Positions 33,901-45,900 of a stretch of 64,000 bases of DNA are shown here, piece by piece. The stretch lies in contig JAQQWL010000011.1 of assembly GCA_038363925.1 (NCBI GenBank), positions 8,246,001-8,310,000 on the forward strand. Reading direction: 5' to 3'. Within the stretch, counting starts at the first letter, position 1. Each line of letters begins with the position of its first letter. The notes beneath the pieces are model-generated. The model was not told the origin of the DNA, did not search any database, and worked only from the letters and a program-made list of their open reading frames with translations. Source of the DNA: Apiospora phragmitis (Eukaryota; Ascomycota; Sordariomycetes; Amphisphaeriales; Apiosporaceae). Both the position numbers and the translations under genes were made by a program.

Positions 33901-34189
33901 GTTTAATTCCATGTAAGCGTTTGAGTCATCGTCCACTCGAAGCAAGTTGACGACGCCCGAGGAGGTTCCGACGGCCACAAGGCCTGGTATGGACGGCGAC
34001 CAGTCATATGTGGTTAGGGGAGGGGAAGTCATCATGCTTGGTGCGTTTCTTGAAGTCGAAATGGCTACGCTGTGCATGACCGGTAGCTTCATAAAACTGG
34101 ACAATACGGTGTTGCAGATTGACGTGAAGGAAACTGTCGTATGCCGAGTTGGGCGACCATTTGATGAGTCCTGGCTCTGGGCGATCCAT
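30941..34189 (-). CDS. SEA4: SEA/GATOR2 complex WD40-RING protein (Mios orthologue; two apparent frameshifts)
   Basis: Sea4 is a SEACAT/GATOR2 subunit that promotes TORC1 signalling on the vacuole. Exons are 34189-33609, 33554-32928 and 32875-30941. Introns of 54 and 52 bp have GTACGT/GTCAGT starts and CTGAC branch points. The N-terminal half is a WD40 propeller: SPSIPGLVAVGTSSGVVNLL, AVAFNTGSLLAVGLERVRND with CLHIWDVSR, and QPSVVIWDRRA. A helical solenoid follows. The C-terminus is a zinc-binding RING-like module: CVYCDAEYELSK, CPNCGRHLPRCVVCLE, then FCLKCEHVLHLDHARQWF and CPVPECRCRC. An extra base in a GGGG run at 34017-34025 and one in the T run 31780-31784 break the frame. Removing both gives exactly 1047 codons. 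Orthology is firm from domain order. Confidence 0.87.
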
Positions 34190-34997
34190 GGTTTTGGTCT
34201 TCCGAACCCTCCAGGTCTATAGGGTCATGTAACAGCTGTGAAGACCAGCGCGAACGTTCAACAGCTCGATTGCCTATACGATGCAACTCATATGGCCTCG
34301 GAAATGGTTGAGAGACTCGATTAGCATGTTTCTTTGGCTACAAACAAATAACGAGCCTCATGAAGAACTCGGCATTTCGCATATACTTGTTGGACAATTC
34401 AATTGAGCTGCAGGCTTGCAGTATGAGAGCTATATATCAATCATCCACCGCCGCACAGAAAGTACCTGGCGAGTGGGTGCGTGTACATTGATGGGGGCGC
34501 TTAGTCAGTCTCTCTGTGGGGCTATTTCTGTACCTATCAATTCCAAAGGCATCACTACCTCGCGCTCCCAAAATAAAATGCACACACCTCAGTTCCTTTC
34601 TACTTGGTCGATTGAGTAAAAGTTATAGATTAAGCTCGGGTTCGTAAGAGTATCAGTTGAATATATATAATCTGTCGAGGAACTTGTAGAAGTCTCTAAG
34701 ACTGATGGATTAACTTGAGGTTTACGAACGGCGATACTGGAAGCTGTCCCTCATTGGCCAAGTAGAGCTGGGGTTTTGCAGGACCATGGCGGCAGCAATT
34801 GCTACTTTTCTCCGGGTCCGCCAAAAAATTCCCAAAAGTTCAATGTCCATGGGCAAGTGCGATTTACATGTTGAAAGAGACCCCTCCAAATTATCGCCGT
34901 AGACTTGCAGCAGGACCACCAACAAACAACAACGAATTCCGTTTCTAGTGAAAGAAATTTGCCGCCAAACACAGCCACCATCAGAGGATTAGCAGCC
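34190..34997. promoter_or_regulatory. divergent promoter SEA4/EFG1
   Basis: This is 808 bp between divergent starts. No gene, repeat or RNA is recognised. Confidence 0.45.
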
Positions 34998-35881
34998 ATG
35001 GGCGGCTTCAAGAGAAAGCATTTCGATGGCGACGCCGGAGAGAGCAGGCCCCGCGAGCATGCGCCCGGCTTGCAGGCACCGAAGCAACGCAAAAACACGA
35101 ACAACAAAGTAGTCAAGGCCCGGCCAGACCACCTCAATTGGGTCAAGAAGCGCGCAAGAGACATCGAACGCCGCTTCAGGACCGGCCAAAATCTGCCAGC
35201 AGATAAGAGGAACGATCTCGAGCGGGAACTCGCGCATTACAAGCAAAAGATTCAGGAGGCCAGCGGTGGAAAGCAGAGGAAGCAGATGATCAAGAAGTAC
35301 CACATGGTACGGTTCTTCGGTAAGTCATGGCTCTCAGCTTGGACCCTCAGCTGCCTGTTCGAAAGCATGGGCTGATTTCATCCATAGAGCGGAAGAAGGC
35401 CGACAAACTCGCCAAGCAAATCCAGAAGCAACTTGAAACATGTGAGGACGAAGAAGAGCGAAAACAGCTGGAGAAGGATCTCCACGTCGCCGAAATCGAC
35501 GGCCAATATGCCAGGAACTTCCCCTATCTTGAGGCTTACGTCAGTCTTTACCCGGTCAAATCATTAGGCCTCTCGACACAAGGCGGCGAACAACCAGAAA
35601 CGGCGAGCACAGCGGCGAAAGCTTTAAGAAACGAGAGGCCACCGCTATGGCACGCGATAGAGCAAGCAGTGAAAGAGGGCATACCCGCATTAATTGCAAT
35701 CCGAGAACGCGACATACACAAAGGAGAGACCCCCAGTGCTTCGAAGAAGGCCCAGGCCGCCGCGTCGTCTTTGGCAGACGGCAAACAAAAGGACGTGAAA
35801 ATGAAGGACGCGAATTCTACAGCTAAGTCTGACGACGACAGTAGCGATGATAGTGATGGCGGGTTCTTCGAGGGCGCGTGA
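34998..35881 (+). CDS. EFG1: rRNA-processing protein Efg1
   Basis: Efg1 is a nucleolar factor of early 90S assembly required for 18S rRNA production. Exon 1 is 34998-35319, the intron starts GTAAGT and ends ATAG, and exon 2 is 35388-35881, giving 271 aa. The N-terminus is basic. The family core reads VKKRARDIERRF, LPADKRNDLERELAHYKQKI, MIKKYHMVRFFERKKADK across the splice site, then coiled-coil KQLETCEDEEERKQLEKDL. FPYLEAYVSLYP follows, and then a disordered tail ending in an acidic DDSSDDSDGG stretch. Length and motif order match the family. There is no frame break. Confidence 0.9.
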
Positions 35882-36751
35882 GGAAGCGCTGACAAGGAAA
35901 ACCCCCAGAAAGAAATCTGTATGCATGAAGATCAATTGATACCCCAAGCATCGAAGGAGGGAGCCTGCCGTTACAGTAGTCTGTAAGTATGGTCTAAGAG
36001 ACGTGTGGTGGTGACGACTACGACGTCCAGGTTCAGAAGGAACCTGTCCTGCAAGGACTACGATATTGGCGAATTCATTCTTAGTTGAAAGCTTGTCCTT
36101 CCCGACCCTTTCTTGCTTGCGTCTGGGGAATGACGGACGAATGCAAGTGTATAAGCGGCTATTAGATGTACATGCATGTGGCCAACATACTGGATGCAAA
36201 GCGACCTCACCTCAGCTGTTAAGTGGCTATGTTGAAGCCGGCCTGCAGAAGTTGAGAAATCTGCCTCGTTGCCTATTGACATTGTTCGCATTTCCTGTCG
36301 GTGGACTCTTGAACAGTGAGTTGAGGATGAGAAGTGGTGGGCCTCCTGCCGCATGTCAAGATATAATAAGCGCCTGGTAGTGGCACTTGAATACAATTTC
36401 CTCCCATAGCAACTACACCTGCAACTTCACAAGCCGGGTTAAGAACAAATCTTGTCCCGCTCATTCACGATCTTCAAAAATAATCCCTTAAATCCCTTCA
36501 GGGCTTTCTTCTTTTACTTCGCGACGACCCATGCAGCCTGATCGCCGCATTGCAAAAAAGAAGCCGCATCTCACTTTCTGAAGGTAGGCACTTACCAAGC
36601 TTAACCCCACCAAGCAACTTTATATGATACCTTCGTACCTTCTGACTTAATCTCTTCGTTCGGGATACAGTAGATTGAATCGAATGTGACCCTTAGTGTC
36701 GACAACATCGTGGAAGTAGTAGACAAGAGAGAGGTAGAGAGCGTTGCCAAA
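35882..36751. other. intergenic, no supported gene
   Basis: This is 870 bp between two plus-strand genes. It contains the downstream gene's presumed promoter; no other signal is recognised. Confidence 0.5.
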
Positions 36752-38097
36752 ATGTCTCCTTCGTTCGGCGTCAATGTCTACAATGACATCCTGCAATGGG
36801 TCAACACGCAGCAGCAGCTGGAGCTCTTGGGCCAGCCTCCCACCATGACGGTTGCCCAGTGCAAAGCCTTCAGGGAACTGCACCAGCTCATCAAGCCCCA
36901 GCCGCCGCCAGTGACGGAGCCTGAGATGGGAAGACAAGACTGGATCGGATTGCTGAACAGTGAGTTTCTATTTACTTTCTTTCACAAAAAACCGCAGTCA
37001 AGTGTAGCTGTATACACGATGGTCATTATGTACTTACAAGCTCCTAAGGCTACCGTCAACTCAAGCCCGACGTGCGCCGCACCCAGTTCAACGACGAGGC
37101 CGTCGAGGACCCCCGGAGGCCCCTGCGCTGGCGATGCTACTGCTTGATCGCCGAGCACCCGCAGGCCTTCCCCTGCGCGGCGCGGGGCGTCGACGCGGCC
37201 ACGGGTCTCGCGCCGTCCTTCGCCAAGAAGCAGACGGCGAAGCACTACGCCGCCCGGTGCGCCGTCGAATGGCTGGTGCAGCAGGGGCTCATGCCGCCGA
37301 AGCTCGCGGCCGAAGTCCCCGGTGCTGCCGCTCTAAGAGGAGCCCCGCCGCCGATGACGACGACGACGCGGCCGTTGCTGGTCACGTCGTCGCCGTCATC
37401 ACCCGAGGCCAAGAGGCAGAAGTTGACGGTGTCGGAGCTGGTGGACCAATTGTCTGCGTCGATAGCAAAGGCGGAGCAAGGAAGCATCGGACCTACTACG
37501 GCTACAACACCATCGAATTTTGATGGTGCTAATGATGCGGTAGAAGGATCATCCACCAAGACGGCGCAATGTCGGTCTTCACTGACGAACGATTCCGCCG
37601 TCACCAAGGCCCCACAGAACCATCAGCATAAGCAGCCCATGATAAACATGCTCGTCTCCTCGTCCGCCGACAGCAGCGCCAGCAACAGCAGCGGCGGGAC
37701 GCCCATCGTACCGCCCTCGGAGCCCCGCACGTCGCCACCGGCCACTACCGCCACCAACATCAACGCGGCCGACGAGGAGGCGGAGGACGGCGGTGGCGGC
37801 AAAAAGGCCACCGCGCAAATGGCCGAGCTCTGCCGCGCGCTGGGAATCGGCGCGCCCCGCTGCGAGGTGACGCCCGACCCCGAGAACCCGACCTACTTCT
37901 CGGGCCATCCCGTCTTCCACTCGGCCCTGGAGGCCGGCCACTTCCCCCACGGGACTGGCCACGTCGAGAACGTCTTCGGTAAGAGCAACGCCAAGGAGGA
38001 AATCGCAAAGCGCGTGCTGGCGGTGCTGCGTAAGATCAAGCAGCAGCGCGACGACGTCAAGGAGCTGATGGGGGGCCTGGGTCCGACAGTCGGCTGA
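36752..38097 (+). CDS. protein with two double-stranded-RNA-binding-like domains
   Basis: Exon 1 is 36752-36959 and exon 2 37049-38097. The 89-bp intron starts GTGAGT and ends TAAG, giving 418 aa. A helical N-terminal part (VYNDILQWVNTQQQLELLG) precedes a dsRBD-like unit of about 90 residues. That unit has GLLNSYRQ, a WRCYCLIAEHPQAFP strand pair and the terminal helix SFAKKQTAKHYAARCAVEWL, whose basic KKQTAKHYAA is the RNA-contacting signature. A disordered Ser/Thr/Pro linker follows. The last about 85 residues repeat the plan more weakly (AELCRALGIGAPRC, VFGKSNAKEEIAKRVLAVL). No RNase III or helicase domain is present. The fold assignment is inference; a specific orthologue is not recognised. 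There is no frame break. Confidence 0.7.
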
Positions 38098-38934
38098 AAA
38101 GGAAAGGTTGTCTGGAGGTAAGATCTTTTAGCAGTCTGCTCTTTGATTTTATAATAAGGGTTTATGGGGCCCGCTTGATAGTTGTAGTAGGGTTTTCATG
38201 ATGCTACGATGGATATGATTTTGATGACTAGGGGGGCGGCGTTCCGAGGTCTGCTACCCGAGAGATACACACTTGTTCCTTATACTAGCTGACTTTATGG
38301 GGACAAATCATGACCCGTCCGAGGCAGTTAGAGGTTTACTATAATTCAGCAATGGTACAATGGACACAGCTCAGGCGATTGATGATGTTAGCATTAAAGC
38401 TATTGGTTCTGATCTGTTGTGATTCTTGCCATAACCGTGTAATCCTGATCTCATGCAATTGCCAGCGAGGAAAAGTTTACCGCCCACTCCCCTCCTATGT
38501 ATCACGTGTCGGCAAGCCTTCCAGAATCTTATGCAAAACCAAAGTAATAGGTAACCAAAACAGTCTATTCTACCGGGGATTCCTGCAAATTCGTTGTCGG
38601 TCTGGGAGGTCGAACATACATGACTTGCTCATTCTCGCCAAGCATTTGTGTTGTTGTTGTGGATATGCTCACTTTGCCTGCTTCTTTCCCACGTCGATCT
38701 TCCAACTCATTGCGCCGCGTATATGCTTGTAGCTCGTAAAATCTGGATAATCGTCCATGGCGCCAAAGCACTGAAAACCTAAAAGCGGTCTTTCAGGGGT
38801 ATCATCGTCAAATCAAGCATCTCGAGCGCCTTGGGCCCTTGCACCTTTATTGTCCTTTCCTGCCAAGTATCCTCCACCCTCCAACCCCCATCTGCGTCGT
38901 TATGCTAGGCCCAACCTGCTCCAGTGTTCGTCGT
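38098..38934. other. convergent intergenic region, no supported gene
   Basis: This is 837 bp between the stop codons of the dsRBD-like gene and the PAS kinase. Only short open frames are present. Confidence 0.55.
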
Positions 38935-41900
38935 CTACTCGTTCATTTGACACCAAGGGTGGTCAAGTACCTGCGTAATATCGTAACGCTGCGAGACGTC
39001 TCGGTTGAGCATGCAGCGTATGAGATCAATACTCTCATCGCTGATCGTGTAGGGAACCCGCAGATCACGGTCCATGATCTCATCAATGCTGTAAAACGGG
39101 TTCTCCTTATAGATGATGGTGTAAAGAAAGAATACCAAGAGCCCAGACATCTTGTTCTTTGCCACCGTAGGGTTTACCTGCCAAGACTTCGGGGGCCGCA
39201 TAATCTGCAAGCTGGTTTAGCACATGCTTGAGTAACAGTACGGAGGAAATCAGAGTTAACATACCTATGGTGCCTACAAAGACATCAAATGGCCCACTCT
39301 TGATGTATGCTGCACTCCCGAAGTCGATGAGCTTGATATGACCCTCACCATCCAATATCACATTCTCGTCTTTGATATCACGATGCACAACCTTGGCCTT
39401 GATGTGAAGGTGGTGTATAGCTTTGGCCACCTGAGTAAAGATGCTGCGGCATTCGTCTTCTTCCATGTTGGCGCGCAGCTCGATGTAGTCGAAGAGATCC
39501 ATCCCCGGCAAACCGTGAGGTACCATTTCAATATAGTAGTTTATGTCGTCCTCGAAGAAGTCTTCCATCTCCTGGATGTTGGGATGTTTGAGTCCGTCCC
39601 TGCGAAGGTAATCTAAGACGTGAATCTCTAAAGGCACCGTACCCAGGCGTCGATCTCTAGTCCATGTGTCGACAAGGATACGCCGCTTGGTGACGTACTT
39701 CAGGACAACTTTTCGGCCATCGCCATACTTATAGCGGGCTAATTTGACTTGGCCATAAGCACCCTGGCCCATTTCCTCCAGTATAACAAAGTCGTCGATC
39801 GTTTTCTTGCCTGGGTGTGGCTCGATAACCTGTGGCACCGGTGGCTGCTCTGATTTCGTAGTGCCTGTGATTTTAGCTGCTGCAGTCTTCGCAACCTCCT
39901 TGAGTTGTTGCGCCAACCCTGTAGCCACAGAAGACTTGCGAGGCTCGTCTGAATCAGACCCGGCGTCCTGTGGTGTCGGTGCCACTGTTTGTCCGGGCGA
40001 AGGCTGGTGCAATGGTGTCGCTGTGCCAGATAGAAGTGGTGAGCCAGTTACGGTAGCAGTCGTTCTCGGCGCATGGAGGTGTCTGGAATAAGTTATCCAC
40101 AATGCATACACTATCTCCGGATCGTGTGCGGTTATCGCTTCCTCTATTGGACAAGACTCATCATCACTCGCACCACTGTCATGGCCGGAGTGCCTCTCGC
40201 TTTTGACGACTCGCATTTGGACGTCGATCTTGAGCGATGTCCCATCCCTGTGCTTCGCTGGCAACCCTTCGGGATTGAGGAAATTGGTTGCGGCATCGGG
40301 CCGCCCATCTCGAACAGCGTGGAATATGGCTGCTTTTCGGAAACTATGCTCGGGTATGACGATACCATCGTGCAAGTCGACACCTTCTTGCTCGATGAGG
40401 GTTGTGACAATTCGGTCGAAATCGGGAATTAACGTGTTGATGGGGAGGCCCTCTGATTTCTCGTAGCCGAAAAGAGCGCCACAGAAGACCGAGTTTGAGC
40501 TCTTGATCTTCATCTCATCCGGCTCAACTACCACGATACCCGCAATGTGAGGGGAAGCTCGACACACGCAGTTCCGGCTCGCCCATAGTCTGGTGGATTG
40601 TCGCCGGAATGTTGGCCATACCACTATTGCGGCAAGTGAAATATCTACGTTTTGCGATTTGCGCATAGTCAATAGCGCCGTGGCGAGGATCGATCCCTTG
40701 GCGTGGTATTCGAGGTATAAGCCTGCCAACGTCCATGCCCGGTTGCAGCATCTCATCGCCAAACAGGGGTCCTGTCTCGCCTCTGATCTTGATAACGGTA
40801 CCCTCTTCATCCAGAGTCAGAAAGGCGACATCCTCGTGGATCTCCTCGAGAACCCATATTAAACCCACTCTCTTTTCTTTTACCCAAAGACTTGCTGATC
40901 CGGTCGCACCGTTTCGTTTTTGGATTGGCACCACATCACCGCACAAGAGAACGCCTCTTGATTTGGAAGAGCCGTGACTATTGTCTACCCGCGGCTTGGA
41001 CGGCGTCGTATCTCCGCTATGGACAGTTTGCGCTCGGCGAACTGGTGCTTTTGGCGTTTGCGATCTTGAATTGGGCTTGCTCAATAACTGCGCAGTAATG
41101 CCGCCACGCCCCCCTAATAGGCTTGATCCGCTTGTGGGCGGTGGTGATGTGGGAGTTTCTTGCGTCTGGACTTTGGTCAACTCAGGTTCGGCATGCGATA
41201 GTTTGCTCTCAAGCCAGGCCCGCCTCTCCTCTTGCACGACTTCCAAGATGCCCATCTTCCGAACCTCGGCTTTGGTGACACCAAATACAAGGCAAGCTAG
41301 GTCATTGGCAGCTACAATAGTCCACGGAGGCTTCGATTCGGTGGTGAAAATGGCCTGCGCAGCAGGAACCCATCTCGTAGAGTGCCCATGCACCGCAGAG
41401 CCAAGAGCAGGAGGACCATTGAAACTAGGCTGTGCCGACAGCATCGGAGATAGTAGTGCCTCGGGATATGCCGATACTGTCGACCCAGCCTGGCCCGGTA
41501 CGAATGGTTGAGCCATGGCGTCCATCAGCTTTTGTTGCATTGAGACGGGAGCCACGTCTGTGTAGGTTCGTTTCAAGCTCGGCTTTCTGGAACATGGCGG
41601 CGAAGTCTTGGCGGTGGTCGCAGTGGCGGCGCTTTCGTTTGTAGGAGTGCGAGATGAAGCTTCGGAATCTGTCTGGTTTTTCACTGAGGGCAGCGGTTTC
41701 GAATTCTGTTCGTCGTTGGTCTTGGCAAGCGTTTCCGTTGCCGATTCCTCCACGCGAGCTCTTAAACCGACTGGGGACGCCATTGGGGTCCCGTACGAGT
41801 CTGGACTACTAGTTCTGGGAATGAAGTCCTTTTCAAACACATTCTCCCCGGCCGTGAGAGCAGGTCCAGTCAAAGGGCCGGGTACGAAAGTTGAGTCCGA

Positions 41901-42960
41901 GGCCGATAGGTTACCGGCACCTACCAGCTGTGCCTTTGCCAGCAAATCGAGCATGCTCTGCATCTCTACATCGCCGGTCAATCTAGCCTGTGCGCTCGCC
42001 ATTGCAGCATTCGATGCTGCGGCCCATCCCATTTTATCTCTCATGAATTCTAACGACCGCTTCAGGACGTTCTGGCGATTGTGAATGAAGTCTTCGGACT
42101 GGTGTGCAAACGAGAACGAGTGCAACGATTCGGATGGGAAGCGGGAGAGATCCTCGGTGAAGCTAGGAGAGGCCGGGCCGGATGATAGGCCTGAAGGCAT
42201 CATGGAGATCATAGACGACGACCTCGGAATGCCAGCAGAGGGACTTCGGGAAGATGCAGCAGAGGAGGGCAAGGTGGGAGTACGCATGGGCTGGTGCTGG
42301 CGGATGCGTCGCAGACCAGAGAGACCGAGGCCATGATCGTGGTCTGTTATGAGGGAAGACCTATACTCGCAAATCATCAATACAACATTCGTAAAAAGAT
42401 ATATTTATTTCTGTCTATGTGGCATTGGCATGGCCAGGTGCGTAAGGTAATGGCAGTGCAAGACGTGGAATGTGACCAACGTAAGCAAGTGCAGGTAAGG
42501 GACCTGGTGCATGTGATGTAACCCAGGTGGTGAAAGGACGGTGTACAGACGACTAACACCGCTGAGCCAGCAGGCACATGTCTGCCGCTCCAAAGTACAG
42601 TGTACGGTGTGCTTCGGGGGAAGTCAAGGTCGGGGGATAATCGCTCGGAGGGGCGGCAATAATAACGAAGTTGGAGGGGGGAATGGAGACGTATTCGCAC
42701 CTTGTAACCGAGTCATAGTCTGCACTAAGTCCTGATCCCGCGTCAAACGAAAAGCGTACTCTCGATGTTGACTCCTGCTGCTGCCTCTCGAGGGCCTCTG
42801 CATCTTCGGTGACGACAGCGAGATTTCCGGTGCTTCGGTTTTTGGGGATTTGCAAGGTAGGCGAGAGCTTGTTCCGGCCGCGGCCGCGCTGTGGCTCTCC
42901 GTCATGAGGCTTGTCGTCGGGGTCGGCGCCTTTTATCGAACCATTTCCATCAGTTCCCAT
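38935..42960 (-). CDS. PAS-domain serine/threonine kinase (PASK/Psk type; two apparent frameshifts)
   Basis: PAS kinases couple nutrient state to glycogen, cell-wall and translation control. Exons are 42960-42701, 42360-39265 and 39204-38935. The first intron is long (340 bp, GTGCGA..TATAG) and the second is 60 bp (GTATGT..GCAG). Phases join exactly. The Ser-rich N-terminus includes SRVRFSFDAG. Two PAS-like regions follow: one around TESKPPWTIVAANDLACLVF, and one around VAFLTLDEEGTVIKIRGET. The C-terminal kinase (about residues 945-1200) has GQGAYGQVKLA, VVLKYV, VHRDIKDENVILD, DFGSAAYIKSGPFDVFVGT and DYAAPEVLAGKPYGGKEQDVW. An extra base in GGGG 40551-40554 and in AAA 39129-39131 breaks the frame. 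Removing them gives 1208 codons exactly. I chose the upstream ATG at 42960 because the spliced phase is clean; the ATG at 42287 is the alternative. Confidence 0.87.
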
Positions 42961-45900
42961 TCCTAAAAGCTGCGAAGAAAGGCAAAGTTCCTTAGGAACG
43001 GTGCTGGGACCAGTGTGGAAATTTGCAGTTGCCGAAGGGAAGGTTGAAAATGGTGTTGGGAGTTTGTAGGTCTAGAGTCGCAACGATTCCAAAACTCACC
43101 GTGTCCCTGGTTCCCCCCATGAAAATGTTTCATAATTGATCGCAAATAGAAGGATTATACAAGGAGGCCGCGTGGAAGCTCAAAGGAAGAGCAAGCAGCG
43201 GGGGGGGGGGGGCAAGTAGTCTTTCCCAAGGAGGGAGGAATGGTCGATGAAGATTAGTAGGTAGGAATCGCTCCAATCCAAGCCTCGGGAAAACGACAAT
43301 GGCGCAGGCAGGCAGGCAGGTTTGGGGTTTGGTCCAGTCAGTGCGCTGCAAGACAGGCAGTCAGGCCAGTAGGTCAGGCGGATGCAGCACTGACACCGAC
43401 GAGAGTGGCGGCTATGTACCGGGTGATGGACGTCAAATGCGCGGGGTAAAAGTCAAGTAGGTTAGGTGTTTGGGTGCTTGGGTGCTCAGGTTCGTTCGTA
43501 GGTTAGGCAGGTAACCTTCCTTTTAGTGGTCGGGGTGACAGCGACGGAAGCCTTGAAGAATACGCTGGTTGTCGTACAAGTTTAATAAAAAGAGCTGGTA
43601 CTTGAGCTAGACGCAAGTAGTTCCAGGAATGGAGTCAGTCTGAGGCCCAGCCAGGTGATTGAAGAGGAAGAAAGGTGCTCGCTCTCTTTTCACACTTAAG
43701 AGAGGTAAGCTTCGCACCAAGAGAGAGCAGGCCTTCCTTCGTAAGGCAACTCAATCCCGAAGGTGGTCACCTGTTGAGGGTATTTCGTATTGCAATAAGA
43801 AAAAGCCTTGCAGGCGGGTAGGTACCTACCTTTTGAATATACGTTTTTATATATATACAAAAGAATGTCCACGAACACGACGGACGGTTGATACAAATGT
43901 TCTTCGAGGTTGTTGGCTTGTTGATTCGTCTCGATTTTGTTCGTCTCATGAGCAGTCTCGGGGAGTTAAGATTTCCTGTCGGAGCTATGATTGGGTCCCC
44001 GATGTGTTAGTCAGGTGCTTTAAACTGCTACACGATGCCTGTTGCTTTACCAACAGAGGGGTAGCTCGCGGAACCTATTCCTCAGACTCACTCCTCAGGT
44101 CAGAGTTTTCCGGTCCCAATTCCGGAGTAGCAGATGCACCAAGGTAGGGGATCCTATTCCTGATATACTTGGCTTCTTTTCTTTGTGTCCGCTTAACTGC
44201 ACGTACAGCGTACCTTGTAGTAGGGTTATTATTTGCTTTACTTCGCAAAGTAAAAGATTGCAGGTGCCGGCTTTTCCGTCTAACACCGTACGCTGTTGGG
44301 TGTGCTGCACGTGTAATGTAATGTAGGTCGTATTAGTCCACGGCCCAAAAATCTCAGGTTGAACAACACACGGCTAGAGCCGCACCTTGTGTCATGAAAA
44401 CACAAAAGCTCACAGAGTGGTTCTATATTAATAACTTCCGGTTGCGGGTTCGTAGGTATGTTTTGTGTGGCCTCTTGCAACAAGTGTCCAACAGGACGAG
44501 GCCTGCAGGAGGCATCCAGCGCAACGTGGACCTAAATTGCTAAACCGTGCCTCGTATTAAGGCCTTGCCTGCCGTACTATTTAGTCGTTCTCCCTCCCGT
44601 CTCGTCTCAGTGGGGAAAAAGTGAGGCTTGGGAAAAAAAAGACGAATAAGTTGTGGAATCAAAGGCTTTGCGGTCCAGAGTGGAATAGAGGAGTCAGGCA
44701 CAGGAAACCGATTTTTCTGATAGGATAGTAGTGTATCGACTATATGTGCTACTGAAAACATTTATTATTAGGTCAAACAGGCAATGTATGCTGGAAGTAG
44801 TTTCAAGACAGCAAGCAAAAACAGATGCCTTCGTAGATACTTGCAGTATATCCATTCGCACGAAAGGCCTCTATTGCTGCTTCACCGACCACAACATCCA
44901 CCCGAGAATGGAAAGCCGTCATCTTGTGTTATGATGTCACACTGCAAAAGGCTAGAGGTCTTCTTCCCTTCGGTATCGTCTTCTGCTGGACCCGCTTCGC
45001 AGGTTGATGCTAAGTCAGTAGGGGTAGGCGGCCTTCGATTCCCCGCTGCGAACCCTTCTCGAAAACGTGCCAAGACGCGCGCCACAGGCGACTTTCAGGG
45101 TAGGATCCATATGGAGTAGATAGGGCAGGTCAAGCTATCTCGGTGCTAGGTGAATGCAGCAGTGCATCATTGTCACTTCTGGTTTGTCCGCGGAAGGGTG
45201 CTTCTGCAGCTGCAGTATTGCTCAACACAGTCCGATAGACGGCGGTATTGCTTAACACAGATCCAATGATCTATGTCGGTGGTGCAAGTGAGCATCATAG
45301 TTGGGAGTGTGGGGGGCTAGGAGTCCAGCATAGCTCACGGACAGTATGCGCTTTTATCCGAGCTGGCCATGGTTGGTGGGGTTGTCCTGATGTATGTATC
45401 CTACATATAGCTGGCCTACTTACTTCGAGCAATCGATCTTCGCAAATCTCATGATTGAGGCAAGTCAAGAATCATATTGATTACAAAGTCCCGAGTGGCC
45501 GTTGTGGTAGGAAAGCCAGTTGATCACCTGATCAAGCATCATAGGCAAGTGTCAAGTTCAAGCGTGACAGCTTCCTAGTATGTTTTCCCAACATCAAGGC
45601 CTTGGGAACTCCTAGATTGCATGTGGGCATCGATAGGAATAAGCGAAGGTAACTTCCTATGATGCAGAGAAAAATCGAATTTAGAAGACCCGGATCACTT
45701 ATTACAGGTATGGGAACACTTGGCGTTTCGATGCCGCTCGGGGCCACATGTACTTCATGCTGAGTGCTTGTTCTCAGGGGTATTAGTTAACCCTAGGAAG
45801 CACTGCCTAATAGTATAGGTACGAAGTCCACTATCACATCTCTATAAAGAAATAACCCGAGGTAGTAGGTGTTCGTTAAGACGGAAGAACCTCGCCGGCT

